From: Didymodactylos carnosus
Taxonomy: Eukaryota > Rotifera > Eurotatoria > Philodinida > Philodinidae
Assembly (NCBI GenBank): GCA_905250885.1
Contig: CAJNOQ010000161.1
Location: 1-64,000, forward strand
DNA: 64,000 nucleotides
Reading direction: 5' to 3'
Shown here piece after piece: positions 48,555 through 63,500 of the stretch. A program made the position numbers and the translations under genes. The notes under the pieces were generated by a model that saw only the letters and a list, made by a program, of their open reading frames with translations, ran no database searches and was not told where the DNA came from. The stretch's first letter is position 1; the number at the start of each line of letters is the position of its first letter.

Positions 48555-51500
48555 ATGTCGCCTCCATCAACGCAATTTGCTCCTCAAAATAATAAAAATT
48601 ATCATCCTTCATCATCGACTACCGCAATTTACGATCATTTAATTAATTTAAAAAAGTCCAATAATCGTCTAAATAATAAAATATTATATGATGATGCGAC
48701 AAATATGAGAAATAATTCAATAATAAAATTGAATTCTATGCCATCATCATTATTAGATGAATCATCCACATCTTCATCAAGAACATTATCATTTTCTATT
48801 GATAACAATAATAATACGGTGTCAATTAGTATCGACAAGAAAAATGATGATCGACGATCATTTGAAAACGACAATGCGACGATATTGAGAAGAAAATTAG
48901 TAGCTACAACTAAAGATCGAACAAAACGACGATTCACAGTAACGGATATATCTTCGAACTATGATGATGACATAGTACCAACACAAATTGTTGATAATAA
49001 ACGAGAGAATAAACTCTCTAATAATTTAATACCAAAATGGAAAAAAATAAATCATCACATTGGTACAACAGTTACAAATCATGCATACATGAAACGTAGT
49101 CCTGCTAGCGATGAATTAAATAATTTAAAACAAACGCAATATAAAGGTAAGAAAAATTTATAATAATAAGATCTACCTAAGCTGACATAGTAATCTATTT
49201 TTAAATATTGAATTAACAGGAACTACTATTATTATTTTGTGGTTAACGTTCACTGACGGTTTTTTTTCCCTTTATTTGATGTACACGAACAACATCGATT
49301 ATAAAAATTAAAGAAAATATTGGATAATTATTGTGAATTTTCAAAACACGTTTATTGTTTTTTGCTTTCAAAAAGCTAGTTTACTTACACTTTTTTTACT
49401 TTTCTTTCTGTAGAGCATAATACCCATCAAATTCCATTGAACAGTTTTGATGAAGATATGAATTGGAAATCAACAAATACGAGTATCGATGCAAAAACAA
49501 ATCAACATTATTTTCTTCTAAAAGTGAACAATACAAATTGTAATCCTGTTTCAATTAATCAATCTTCTACTAATACCATAACATCTGTAGATTATAAACC
49601 ATTAATTTTGAACAGTAGTATACCACGACGAAGATTTCATACACTTCCATCAGGAAATACATTTATTGTTAAAAAGAAAACAAATCATCAGCGAACAATA
49701 ACTAATAATAATAATAATTCAGTTACATTATCATTTGACATGACGAATATTAATGCTCAACCGCAGACTCATCAAGTAAACACTTTTTTTTTGTTTCCAT
49801 CTTGTTGATACTATCAGTTAACTATAACTTGTCAGATTTTTGTTTTGTTTGCTATTCACACTAAAAAAAGAATGAAACAGAACAACTGCTTTGTCATTAA
49901 ACCGACAGTACAAGGTCAGCTTTTCTAGAACTGAAATTATATCGATAGAGATTATAGATAACATCCTATTGTAGTATTATCAAAAATCTTCTAATAACAC
50001 ATTTTGTGTCTAATGTGTTTTCAGTACATTAGTTCGAAATAATAGATGATTTAGCAATTTTTATTTCCGTACCTGACATTCGTAGTGAGTGTACTCATGC
50101 ATGAGTATTGTACATGAATAATATAGTGAATATTAATAAAAATCATGAGTTGAATTCATAAGTACTCGTTGGGTACTCATTTTAGTACTTGTATTAAGAT
50201 TTTTAAATTAATGACTATTCAAATATAAAAGGCTACACAAGTGTTTGAGTACTCAGTGTAAAGATTTTTTTAAGTATTCAAGGTTATTTTTCATTAAAAA
50301 TATCATCGATTAAATCATATGATACTGACCACTGTAATACTTCTCTGTGCTAAACGACTCGATCTTGTACATGTCAAGACAGTCGACTATGTTTATGTAC
50401 ATGTCGGTCGTAGGAACACGCTTAAGAATGAGCGTCAGATCTATTTACTTTCTCTTACACAATTTGCAGTCATCATTGGTTGCATAGTTTTAGTTTTCTC
50501 GTACAATGTCTCATGTAGTTTACCTAACCATGCTAAGTATTGTCTATACAACTATCGAACTATCTTGATCTTTTTTAGAACGAAAACATAGTTGAAAAGA
50601 AACAGGTGAACAATAAATTCAATGTGAATTCAGCCGTTATTGTAAATCCAAAACGATTACCAAATGATAAATCAACAGCAGTCGAAAATGAGAACATTAA
50701 TGTCATATTACCAAAGAAAACTTTGCAGACAGATGAAAGAGATTTGTTGTTGTCGTCATCGCCAACCTGTTATCCTAGTGATTTATCGACAAAATCTTTT
50801 TTATCAGAAAATGATCATAAAATGTTGTTGTTACGTGAAATATCGGCAAAAACTGATGCTGGTATGAAAAACCATGATAATGATGACAGTTATGTATAAT
50901 GATGTCGTCATAATGAGAATAATATGGTATTTTGTGAAAATTCTTCGACTCCGACTATAAACGTCGAAGAATTTCTGCAGAATATATGCATGTAAGCTGA
51001 AAATTCCACGATAGCAAGATCTTGAATCGAGAAGGCGAAAAAGAGCAGAAGCGTCAAGGTTTTTTGGACATATTTTTTGAATTGAAGCGTCAAGTATTAG
51101 CTAGCTGTAGGTCAGATGATACTCAGGAGCCTACGATAATTGATTTTATACTCGACATAAAATATGTATCTCTTCAACTCTATTACTTCTTCTGTTTGAC
51201 TTTAAAGTACCTCGAAATAGCGTCAGGAGTAAACGACCGTAACTTTATTATCCTGATTTCTATGTAAGTCTCCGCAAGAGATATTTTCACGTTACCAAGA
51301 AGATAGAGGAACTTAGACAAAAAGATAAAATGTTGCACCGACTGAGTGCTCGCTCTCGAGATCTCGATAGAAAAGCCAAGCACTGAGAAGCTGTCCTGTA
51401 AAGACTTAGTGCATGTCAAAATCACGTCAACTTCGACAATAACCGATGTTTTATCATTATATTAGAGTCTACATTCTTTGCTTGCTGCTTTATATCCCAA

Positions 51501-54500
51501 TAAGATGCACATCAAAGAAGCAACCGAGTTGAAGAGATACATTTCTTATATCAAGTATAAAATCAGTCCTCGTATACTCGTTAGTTTTAATATCATCTGA
51601 CCTACAGCTGATGCTTGACGCTTAGAATAACAACTCCGTTCAAAAAATATGCCTAGAGAACAATGACGAAACATCCCTAATAGTAGATCATAATAATAAC
51701 AAGAAAAAAAGAATAAAGTACTGTTCTGTTCATTTTCATAATCAATTTCAGCTACTCATAATAATACAAAGATAGAAAAAAAGACAAATCCTTCACTACA
51801 ACAAAATGATGAAGTTGGTGAGACAAATAAAAGAAAAGTTGTTATAAAGCAATACCAACAAAATGATAACAAAGAAAGTACATTAGCTCATTATCAATTG
51901 TTTAATGGTTTAAGACAAATATCAACTGCTGCGAACGATTCAAATCAAAAAGGTTATAGATATAAACCGATTGCTGTTCACTATCAGACAACCCATCGAT
52001 TGAAAACTGACAAACAGCAAATATTGGTAAAAATTGCATTTTTTTTCTCTTTGTCCTTTTGCAGAACGTGATTCTAGTTATAAAAAATAGGTTCACGGTC
52101 ATACAATCTCTACACGTAGTCTACTAGCGGGGTACAGTTATCACATATATTAGAATAAGCAAGCGAGAGGAAGAAAAAACTGAATGATAATAATGATGCC
52201 GAGATGAAGAAAAAGATATATCTATCACTTCGGACAATTTTCCTTCTTCTTACTATATATTTTTATCCAGATCTGTAAAGAGATTTACTTCTTGTGCAGA
52301 ATTTTTAGTCCATATAAATGTATTTTCACGTGTAATATACTTTGTTTGAGTAATAACGTCAACATGAGATGTAGCTTGATTGTTGAACATCTAGACAAGA
52401 TATACGGATTCTGGTAAGTTTTTTTATACTCTCTGTGACAAATCGTCTTTTTTTAGTTGAATGAGATCGCTAATGACGTTGTTATCACTCAGTTTTAGGA
52501 CTTCTTAAAACATTACATCGGTGTTAAAGAAATTTTATCTCTGATTGTTGATTGATTTTGAGTTTATGATTATCCTTAGAGTTTCATTAATATCTTAGAA
52601 AGACAGAAAGAAGACTAGTATGGCGTATAACTACTCATACACACTTACTAACCATAAACTAGGTTACTAGCAAGCTACAAGAGCTATATCCACAATTTAG
52701 TAAACATTCTGTCGAACTGATGATCCGCAATGCGTACACTTGAATAAATAGCCCCAGATTATTGCACGACTTGAAGGTACCCAGGCTCGAACGCATAATT
52801 TTTAAAGTACGTGACGAAGAAAATAACCGTCAAAATATACTGTCTAATAGTTTCTGATATCTTAGACAGATCAATTATGAGAAGAAAAAAGAATAATAAG
52901 AATTTGAGATGTGTCTTATCTACTTATGACTCATTTGTGAGGCATTTAGTTCGTAAATTATTGTGTTGATTAGAAAACACTTAATTGCTTTGGAAGGAAA
53001 TTATAAATGCAACAAGTTAAAGAACTCTATAACTTCATACACTTGCATTCCACTGAGTTCTGCATCTTTCCTGTTAAACATTCCAACATCTTAGATAGTA
53101 AAAGAACATATTTTTCCATATTCGCTATCAGCTTAATGCTGACTGAATGTCATTGGCACATCTAGTATTCATCAGTCAGTCTGTTTGGGCAATGTATTTG
53201 CGAGTTTGGAATTATAATCAGATTTTTATCGAACGTTCTGTAGATATGATGAGTCATCATTTTTCTATCGCAATCTTTACGTATAAAAATAATAAACGCA
53301 TCGTATATTTTAAAAAGGGTTTTCCTATTCTACAATATAGGTCAGGAGGTGGACGGCAGTTTTGGCTGTTAGACTTCTTTTGTGTCTTTCAATAAAACTG
53401 TCGTCTCCTAACCCATTACGAACCTTCAAAGTGTGCATATATTCATAAACATTATCTTTACGAACAGGCAAAAATTTCAATAAACATAATAAAGTAACAA
53501 ATTTAATTAAATTATATGTATTTCAATAAAATGAAAACTACTGCTGTTACTTTATTATGTTTATTAAAGATATTCAGTTTGCAGAGAATATCAGATTTTC
53601 ATATGTGCGCAAATTATTAAAACTATTCAACAACTCTTTATAGAGTGAAAACGCAATAGTAACTTTTTCGGTTGTTTGTGTAATGGGTATATCACCTATC
53701 AAACAAACGGAGGAAGTTCTTTTAGTAAGAAATCAAAATAAATTGACAAGTTCTGTCGAAGAAAAATTGTTGTTCTTTATATACGAGTGACGAGCAAAAG
53801 AGATAAATGACCTCTTCGTCAATTATAGAAGTAAGACGGAAAAGCGGCCTACAGAATCGAATATCTTAAAATATGATCAATGCAATAGTAAGACGGATTT
53901 TTTTTACAGTGTATGTTACGTTCATCAGACCCGAATAGAATGCTCTGTTTTGAGCAAAAATCAATTAGATTTACAAATCTAATTTAAAGTAAAAAATTTT
54001 CAAATTGTGCTGTGCTCTGTTTAAGGGGAGCCTATTACTAATTTGTGCGAAAATATGATTATCTGGTTTCATTCTAGTATTCTTGAGTATTTTCTTAGCC
54101 GTTGACATGTTGATGTTTGATTGTCTTGTGAATGTATAGAATGGATCATATGTAAGCTTGATTATTACGTAATTGTAGTATTAAATAACAAGAATGAATT
54201 AAGCGAACACGCATATGTCGATCAATAATAGAAAAGTTAAAGATGATGATAATCTATATCGCGAAGTTCAAGGATAAAACAAAAATGCTGTACAGTGCTG
54301 TAGACAGTATTTTCTTTTTTTCTTTTTTAAAATGTTCAACAAGTTTTTTTACAGCAACAAAATTATCAATATAAAATTTAATTATTATTTTTTGTCTCTT
54401 GTAAGAAGAAGCCAAACGTGATAGATATTCTCGATGTGTTTATCTTTCAATTGCAATCAGTGTGACATTATGTTCGTTCCCATAAGATATAACTCTTAAT

Positions 54501-57500
54501 CTTGTCTAATATGATCGCTTTCTTGTGTAATTTAGGAAGATGAAACACAACGCCCAACATCCTATTCATTCTCATTTACAAAAGTAACACCAAAAAATGA
54601 AATAAACTATAATGTAGCAAAAAAGTTATCGTCAGCGGTGGAAGAAAATATGGATTCCAATGTGATGCGTTTAATCTCCCGTTTTGATCCAAAAGCAAGC
54701 GTAATTAATAAACCACGTTCGTTAGACCAATTAAAAACGTGCCATACATCATTCGATCGATCACCTATCATTTTTGCACAATCAGTTATATCAAAATCGT
54801 CAATAATTACGGAGGAAAAACCAAATTTAGAACGGCAACCAATCGTGGATGAGAATAATATATCTCATCGTCCAATAATGAAATATAATGAGAGAACACA
54901 CACAGAGCTAGTTGTTGAACCACAAACAACAATAACAACTCCATTAAGAATTGTAACTGATAATAACATTAAGAATCACGTTGAACCACAGCATGTATAT
55001 CAACCATCGATAACAACGATTAAAACCAACACTGATACTCGTCCAACACGTCGTGCATGTGCAGCATTAAGTAAATCTGAATGGGATTTACGTCTACAAA
55101 GTGATTCAACAACAGATACCTTACTATCAGTCGAAAAAGCATCTAACGAATCAACCAATTATCGTCCGTTATTATCTCGTAGTAAAAGTTTTGCAGTTAT
55201 TTATGATGATGAGGAGGGGAATGACGACGTCAAAAGTCGTCCATTATCAACGATTGTACGCGACGGATCATGTGTAGAAAAATTACGACAATTATTTGCT
55301 AATAAATCATCAAACGATTTGAGAATACCGATAACACCATCAACAAATCAAAGAATATTGGATAATGAAGAACAACTAAAATCGTCATTCCACTATTTGA
55401 ATGGTGATAATAATGCAAATAGACTTTTTTCTGATGAGCCGAGAATCGAGCGATCTGTTACCGAAATAATACCAGTAAAAACTAAAATTGATTCGCTAAC
55501 ATCAACAAATGGCAAGGAATTTTATAATCACGCAATAGCAGCAAAACAAAATAATGACACTAATCTAGAGAAATCTCTATTTGCCAATTCGAATAACTAT
55601 CATAATAAACGAAACATTACGAAACCAGCAGTGATACAACAAGATCAAGATCTATCAGTATCACACAGAATCATTAAAAAACCAATACTGAAAAGTCAAA
55701 AAACAGTAGAATGGTATGTTAAATGACTTTCTATTCATTAATCACTGAATCTGTATTCTGCTCCATAAATTTTCAGGGTCTTACATAGAGTTTCGTGCAT
55801 GACATGCAGTGCATTTTTCACGACAATTTTTCACAGAATTTTAAAGGTGTTATAGTTATCGGAGGTATTTGAGCTCGAAATAAAGTCCAGTTTCTGTGGA
55901 GTAAAAAGCTACTTTAGAACTGTTGGTAGAAGACCATTTTCTAGAGAAACTCAGAATAACCACAAAATATATAATGATCTTTGAGCTATTTTCGTAATAT
56001 GATTGACAGATACAATAACCTGACAGTATATATGTCCTTCTAGTAAAAAAATATGTGACTATATTTTATCAAGTGAAGATTATTATCTCATGTAGAGTAA
56101 ATAAATACGTTTATTGGCACGTTGTCAGCACTAATTTAAAAGGCAAACGGTATGTGTTTATGATGAAACGTAAAATGAGCATAAATAGACTCTGCGATTC
56201 TACCTGTTTTGAATGATAAGAATTTTCAAAAGAATCTTTTGTATGTTTTTTAGAAAACGTGTAGTACTTGTGTGAAAGATCAAATTTATGTTGTTGTTTT
56301 TTTGTCAGAATTAGAAAGAGTACATTGTTACCATCTTGTCACGTTCTTGTGAAAGTTGTGAAGGAGTTGTCTGTAAGAATGTTTGCACTTTTGTCGTCAG
56401 ATGAGCGATGATGGTAAATAAATAATTTTTACCAAGCTTCCATCTTGAATTTTTTTCACAGCTTAATGCTTAAATACCAAAGCCTCATCTTTTTGTTCAT
56501 CAACAGTTCGATAGTATTCTCATACTTTTTTTTAATGATCAAAATATTGCTCGTAATTATTTCAGAAAACCTTGATCACGACATACATATGTTTGAATGT
56601 AAAATTTTTTGAGTGCCACTTACCTTTTTTGTTCACTTCTTTTATGTGTATTGTGAGCTACTTAATTCTATCTGTGATATGTCAATGAAAAAATGAGAAA
56701 TGTCCTTCTGCTTTCTATTTCAATTTAATGACAAATTGACCTTTGTTTTGTGTTCAAAAGTGTTAACTAACAAAGTAAACTAAACAAAGTGAATATGTTT
56801 CATTGAGTTTTTACACAAACTTCTGCTCGTCTGGTTATAGCGCTATATAATAAAAGACGTATGAAGTATAAGTTAGAAGATTCAACTGGAAGGGTAGAAC
56901 TATCTGACAGTTCGAAAAAATTGACGGCTTGTCCGCGTAACGTCGTAAGTGCGCTACGGTTTTTTTGAATTGATCGTGCTATATTGTGTTGATGAAGTTT
57001 CATGCCTAGTTCGCAGACGTCTCATCTTAATAGCAGACTTCCACCTTCATTTTCGACCACAAAATTGATAATCTTTTTTTTTCATGAAAATATATAGTAT
57101 GACCTGTGCTTTTTCATGTAAGTGCATAGAACAAACAGGAGTCACTTTGAACTTCCTTTGGTTTACACAAAAAAGTCCTAGTGTATGTTGTACCATCCTC
57201 ATAGTAAAATTTTTGAAAACGAACGATTCAGAGGAAATCAGTTGAGTTCTATAGATAATCGAACATCGCAATTCTAATGAACATGTTCAAAAACTTGTGC
57301 AGTTACATGTATGAGCATATGCAGCATATATCAAACAAAGAAAATGAGCTTATTGCGAGATAATGGATACTAATTTAAGCCGAGCACTGTTTCACAAGGA
57401 AATGTCGTGGAGGAGTCAGAGACTCTCGTTTTCTCCACAAATGTTTGCTGTACGCGACTTAGCTGTTTCTAAAGCATTTCAACTAAAATCTTGGTTTTTC

Positions 57501-60500
57501 GAAGAGCTTATTCTCAAGAAATTAGGGCTGCTTTCGATATCAAGAATAGAATGTTTTGTCGAGATCTTTTAAATTCACCCTCTACACTCATGTTTTTTGT
57601 TGAAAAATGACTATGCTGTGGAACTTTAGGATCTTTGGACCATGATTCGAGTCGTATCTTTCTGTATTTTCAAATATGTGTAACAAATAATTAACAATGG
57701 AAATTTGTTCTAACTATCATATTTCGAGAGAAATTAAAAATAAAAAGTTACCTTAAACTTACGTTCGTCACTTTAAATTCCCTGCTGATGATGCGATCGA
57801 TAATGCATCGAAAACTTGCAGTAAAATGGGCAAAATTCGTCGTATTTTAACCTTAATAATATGATTTGTTAAAAACTCTATTACATAATGTAATATGAAA
57901 GAAAATGTCTGTTATCCGTAGAAATCCCTCGAAAAATTTATCTGATCGGGTTAGAAATTTTATAAGAAGTGCCTGTGAAAATTTCACCCGAGTTTTCTGG
58001 AAATCTCGTGAAGAACGATAGCTAAGGAGTTGTGACGCAAGCGAAAGGAAGCTTATGGTTGGTCTTTAAAATGAGACGTCTCCTGGCTCTGTATAAGTTT
58101 TCTTTGAAGCGCGGTGATCTAGGCGAAGAACAGTGCACTTATGACTAAGTTGAACCTAATATCTATTAATGTAAAAGTTGAATCCAAAATAGTTTCAATG
58201 ATCTGGACTGTAAAGAAAACATTTCTGATCAAAATAAGACGTCTACCAGCTGTAGATGATGTTTTAATCAAATGTTATGAGACTTTTGCTAAAAGCTTTA
58301 AAACATACACTGGCGCCACCATTTCTTGAAGCGCAGTTTTCTTGTATCGTATCTCATTATCTGCGGGTGTTCTCCGTCAAATTAAGTAATGGAGAGTTCG
58401 GATTGATCCCAGATTGACACTATCATGTATAGCTAGAGGTTAATAGAGACCGATTTTTGCATTCCTTCTCCATAACGTTTCATTATTGAGAAAACTTGCA
58501 CTTAGGAACAGACCCATTTTGGAAGATGTCACATGCTCTTATCTAAGCTTTTTTCTAATATACTAACTTAGCTTTCATTAATCGCTCAGTTAAGACTATG
58601 ATCTATGTAATGACTTCGCGTCTCTTCCTATCATCAACTTTTTCTTTTATCGATACAATCGTCGTTGAATTGTAAAAATGTTTTGTCCTTTAAATAATAA
58701 TGTGATATATCCCAAATATGTGTCATACATACACATTTTGTGTTTTTGATGAGTTGATGTTGTTACCTTGTTTTTGTTCATGCGTTTTTTTCTTCACTTT
58801 TAATCACTATTATATACATCCGAACACATTTTATTTTTGAATTTGTGTAGTCCTTCTTTTACTCATAAATTGAGATTTTTCCTTTTTACTATAATCAAAA
58901 GCTTTTCACTCGCCATTTTTCGTTCTTTTATATTGTTAGGTTGATACATAAACGGAACATATTGGTAATAATATTACATTTTACAAAATATCTAAAATTA
59001 ACAACAGTCATGTATACATCGAGAAGGACGCATATACATCTTACTCATATTTCAAAATGAATAACATTATTCTATGCTTTTTCAAAAATTAGTTAATCAG
59101 TTCGAATTTTTTTCACAGAATTTTAGCAAGGTAGGTGATGGAGTAATTTGGCTTTACAGTAATCTTCTCTAGCTGCTTCGAACTAGAAAAAAATATGAAT
59201 TTCAAAAAAAGAAAGAAGTCTCATGCTTTTAAGTACTTTGGTGGTGATGACAGAATAAAGTGGATGAATAAAGTCCATGAATAATCTTTTTTTCGCTGGC
59301 TAATGGTAATCTTCATAAATTTATTAGAAGAGTGAGAGGAAAGTTATTTCATTCAATTATTGTTTATTCAACAATCAAAAATTTAAAGAGGATTATTCGA
59401 TTATACCACATCAAGATGAAGTAAAGAGTCATTTATCTAGTCCGTAAATCGTTGACTATAGTTTTTATTACTAAGCCTGTCTATTCACACTTGAGTTTAA
59501 TGATCATATTTAAATTGCTTTTCTTTGTGCAATGGTTCAAACAGCTTTGATCTCATAATAATTTAAGCATTTACGAGATGTATATCAGATAGAAAAAAAA
59601 TCGTTGCCGTCCATTTTGTTTTGCTTACAAAAGACAGATTTTTGTTTTGTTTGTCTTATGGATTGTAATTATTTGTTACACATATCTGAAAATAAAGAAA
59701 GATACGACTCGAATCGTGGTCCAAATATCCTAAAGTTCCACAGTATAGTCATTTTTCAACAAAAAACATGAGTGTAGAGGATGAATTTAAAAGATCTCGA
59801 CAAAACATTCTATTCTAGATATCGATTGATAAAATTAAACTGTAAAGACAAATATCTAAAAGATCCTATTATTTTAAACAGACATATGTATTATTTTGAA
59901 ATAATTGATTAGATCTCGGTGTGTATGAACGTCATAGTGCATGTTGATAGTCTAAAGCACCATTTATTAATGTGAAAATGCCTTTCAGATTCTTGTGCAC
60001 GTTTTTTCTATACAGATTTGAGTGAACTGTTTCTCAGCTTAACCGTAGTGTAACAAGTGAGTTTTATTCGATTTTTTCGGAGATCTAATTAATGATTTTC
60101 GAAATCAAAATTTTTCACATATGTTTTCTTATCATCAATCGAGATCTGATATGTGTTCTATATGTGTGCATTTTTCCAGTGAGGCATCAAAGAAAGAAAA
60201 TGATGCATATAGGCAATAGTCCATTTATATTTTTGTTTAAAAAGTAAGAATATTAAAAATGAATGACTTTATGTTGATATATAAAGATGTTCTCATGCTC
60301 ACTTGTCTTTTATTTCTGAACTAAATCATGTTTTGTGAGCTTGAGCAGAAGACAGCTGAATTTAATTTTAAACTTTTTTTTATTAAATAACAAATCGGGA
60401 AGCATCCCATTACATGTTGCACTCAGCTGGATACGTTATGGTAGGTAACAAAGAGGATAAGTGGATAAATATAGAGAAACAGAAAGTGCGAATTAAAACG

Positions 60501-63500
60501 AACAAACAATGTTATAAGACGAAGAGAAGTAATGGTATCATTGTAATTCATAGATATACTAACTAAGAGAATGTCTGTCAGAGAATACTAACTTACTACT
60601 GAATATAAACATCAATTGCGATGGAAATGCTCACTATCTTTTATAAATTTTGATACATTAACGTAGAGATTTAGCAGTTTATCCTTTTCAAGAGATAAAA
60701 CCGCTTCATGCTTATGCAAAATATAGTCAACTGTAATAGCTGTGTTGCCAAAAAATGTTCTAAACGAATTCAGTAATAATGAACTTTAAGAACTATATTT
60801 AGAACAGTAAACAAAAAAGTGGGAAGCAGTTTCAGAAATTATCCACACTCACACTTTGGATTAGTGATAATATTTCGACTTGCAAAATCCTCGTTAAGTT
60901 GACTGAATCCAGCACAAAAACGGAAAAAAACGAACTCTAATAATCTATCAGGAATTGATGATAGTTTTTTAGCCGTAAAGTTATTTCATTTTAAATTTAA
61001 ATGTAGCTGAATTCTGGGAATCTTTAATCTAATTCATTGATGTGTTCCACAACCCCAGAGATCAGATCTTATATAGGATTCCTATAGGAATCTTATAGAT
61101 TCAGATAAGAATCTTATAGAAATCTTATAAGAATGTTATGCTACAGTCAATAGAAATACATACTGTGCTTATAAGATTCTTATGTAAGAAACTTATAAGA
61201 TTCCTATAAAAATGTATACGATTCTTATAGTCAAAAACAAAAAGAAAAAAAAACCTTTTTTTGTTGCCTAGAGGACGAAGGCAAAGTTTTGAACATTTTT
61301 TATAAAGCACTATAAGATTATAAGAAAATTATAAGACTAAAATCCAAGTGGTCTAGCTGCAAATTAGATAATTGTGTAGATGTTTGACTATGTAAAGAGT
61401 AAAGAGTAGGTGTCTGTGTGGTAAAAGATCATTCAGAAAAACTCGACCTTTTAGAGTTTTATAGAACAAATACAAACGATGAATGTCAGATAAGTCATAC
61501 TTTACTTCAGCAGAATGTTCATCTTTTTTTAAGTAAAAAGGAGTCCAACCAAGTTCAGAACGTACTTTCTCATATGATGTTCCTCTGATAGCACCTAAGA
61601 CTGCACGATCTGCATGGTATTGAAGATTATTCAAAAGTTTTAAATTGGTTTCTGAGTACCTGAGTAAATGACACTATCATAGTTTACTTTGCCTAAAACA
61701 AATGTACTATAAGTTAAACCAAGTGCTTTATAGTATAGGGTTCGGCTTAAAAATTTGATTCAACCTACAGTATCGCGAGCAGTCGCAATCAATGTATTAA
61801 TATGAGATTTCCAGCCAAGCTTTGATGTGAATGTTAGACCTAGATGGATATGTTCAGACACATAATCGAGATCTTTATTATTAATCTGCAAATGTGCTGT
61901 ATTTTTATGGAAGATACGAGAAAATATCACACCAACACATTTATCAATATTTAACCATTTATTGAAGTAACCCTTTATTTACCTTATTCAAATCACTATT
62001 CATTTTTTGAATAGCTTTTTCCAGATCTTTATCACATACACAGACACATCATCCGCAAATACAAGTATTGTCCAGCTTGTCTGGAAGATCATTCACATGG
62101 AGATTAAAAAGAGTAGAGGTCCCAAAATGGAGCCTTGTGAAACCGAACTGAATAACACTCGCTTTGATGACATACTTTCATCCACCATAGTAACTATTTG
62201 TCGGTTCTTAGGTAGCTCTCAAACCATTTCAGCGAAGCATTCAGCAAACAAGCACTCCGTAACGTCTATAACAGATCCTCGTGGGAAACCTTGTCGAATG
62301 TTTTACTAAAATCAAGAAAAGCTGCCAGTTAGATTTTAAAATGAAAGTTTCGAACATTTCCCATTAATGAGAGGTTTCGAGAAAGTAGCTAAGTGTTTTT
62401 AATCCTGAGTACATGACTATTTCTATTCGGTATTAAATTTTTCTTGCAAAAAATTAATTTCTCTTTGTATTTTCTAATTGTCAGAAGTAGAGATGTTTCA
62501 GATCCATCTGGTACATATTTTGTCTATTAATGATTTTTTTAACGTGGCTTGAAACAGTCAGTAATATTGCTAATGATAGAATGACGTAATAACAATACAA
62601 TTACGGTTAGTTTGATTTGAGTAATTTGTATAATCGATACCGTACAACTATTGTGAATGACGTAATTGCATCTATGATATATAGAATCAGCATACGTACC
62701 TATCATTAACGAAGAAAAGTTGATAATTTTAACAGATATCATTTGTTTAGCTGTCAGCTATAAAATAATAAATATATTTTTGTTTTAGTAGATGCATCTG
62801 TTTCTTTGATGTCATTATTTAATTAAATTTTCTTTGTCTCATTTTTGTTTCAGTATCAATTCTCCTATTATTATTAATACGACTACCACTCCTACAGCAA
62901 TAACGTCTTCATTACGAGATTCTAAACAGTGTTCAATGCCATCTAAAACAGCCACGACCGATTTGTCATTTGATGCATATAGTTTTCGCCGGTTACAAGA
63001 CCATGAAAAACATACATCAGTAATATCACCACAAAAACCATATTCAACAACAATGAGAAACATCGCAAAAGTTGAACCTTACAATATTCATCAACAACAA
63101 CAGCCACAACAATCACTTTCAAAGTCTCGTAACAACACCGTTAATGTTAGACCATTGTATAATGGGAACGACTATTATCAAAAAGTACGTAACAATAACA
63201 CGAGTACGCCATCTGCCTTAACAACTACATACGGCATGATAAAAACGAATGTTCAAAATTCGGATTTCCTTGTGCCTAATCCGGCTTTTTCTAATAATAA
63301 TAATATAAAGACATCATTATCACAGAATTCACTTAATTTATTGTCAAATAATAGTAATAGTCACAATGATTTCATGGATCCTAATCGTATCGGAACGAAA
63401 TCACTCGTGCGAGATCCAGATAAATTCATGGTAAGCATACAACAATGAACACCAGCATGTTTTAGCAAGGCCTAGAAGTACTAAGAGAGAGTCGTATATC

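Larger units (their letters stand above)
55714..62853. other. 7.1-kb intron of the large gene
   Basis: By far the longest intron in the window. It is filled with repeats: a 2.3-kb inverted-repeat structure (57534-59828) and a minus-strand LINE fragment (60373-62345). Donor ATG|GTATGT and acceptor TTTTCAG|TATC join in phase. Confidence 0.65.

Noticed and set aside
50070-50270. Recurring GTACTC words suggesting a hairpin transposon
   Set aside because: Words recur, but no matching ends or target duplication could be defined.
51022-51425. Overlapping ORFs on both strands within an intron of the large gene
   Set aside because: They conflict with the well-supported exon chain, and neither shows family features.
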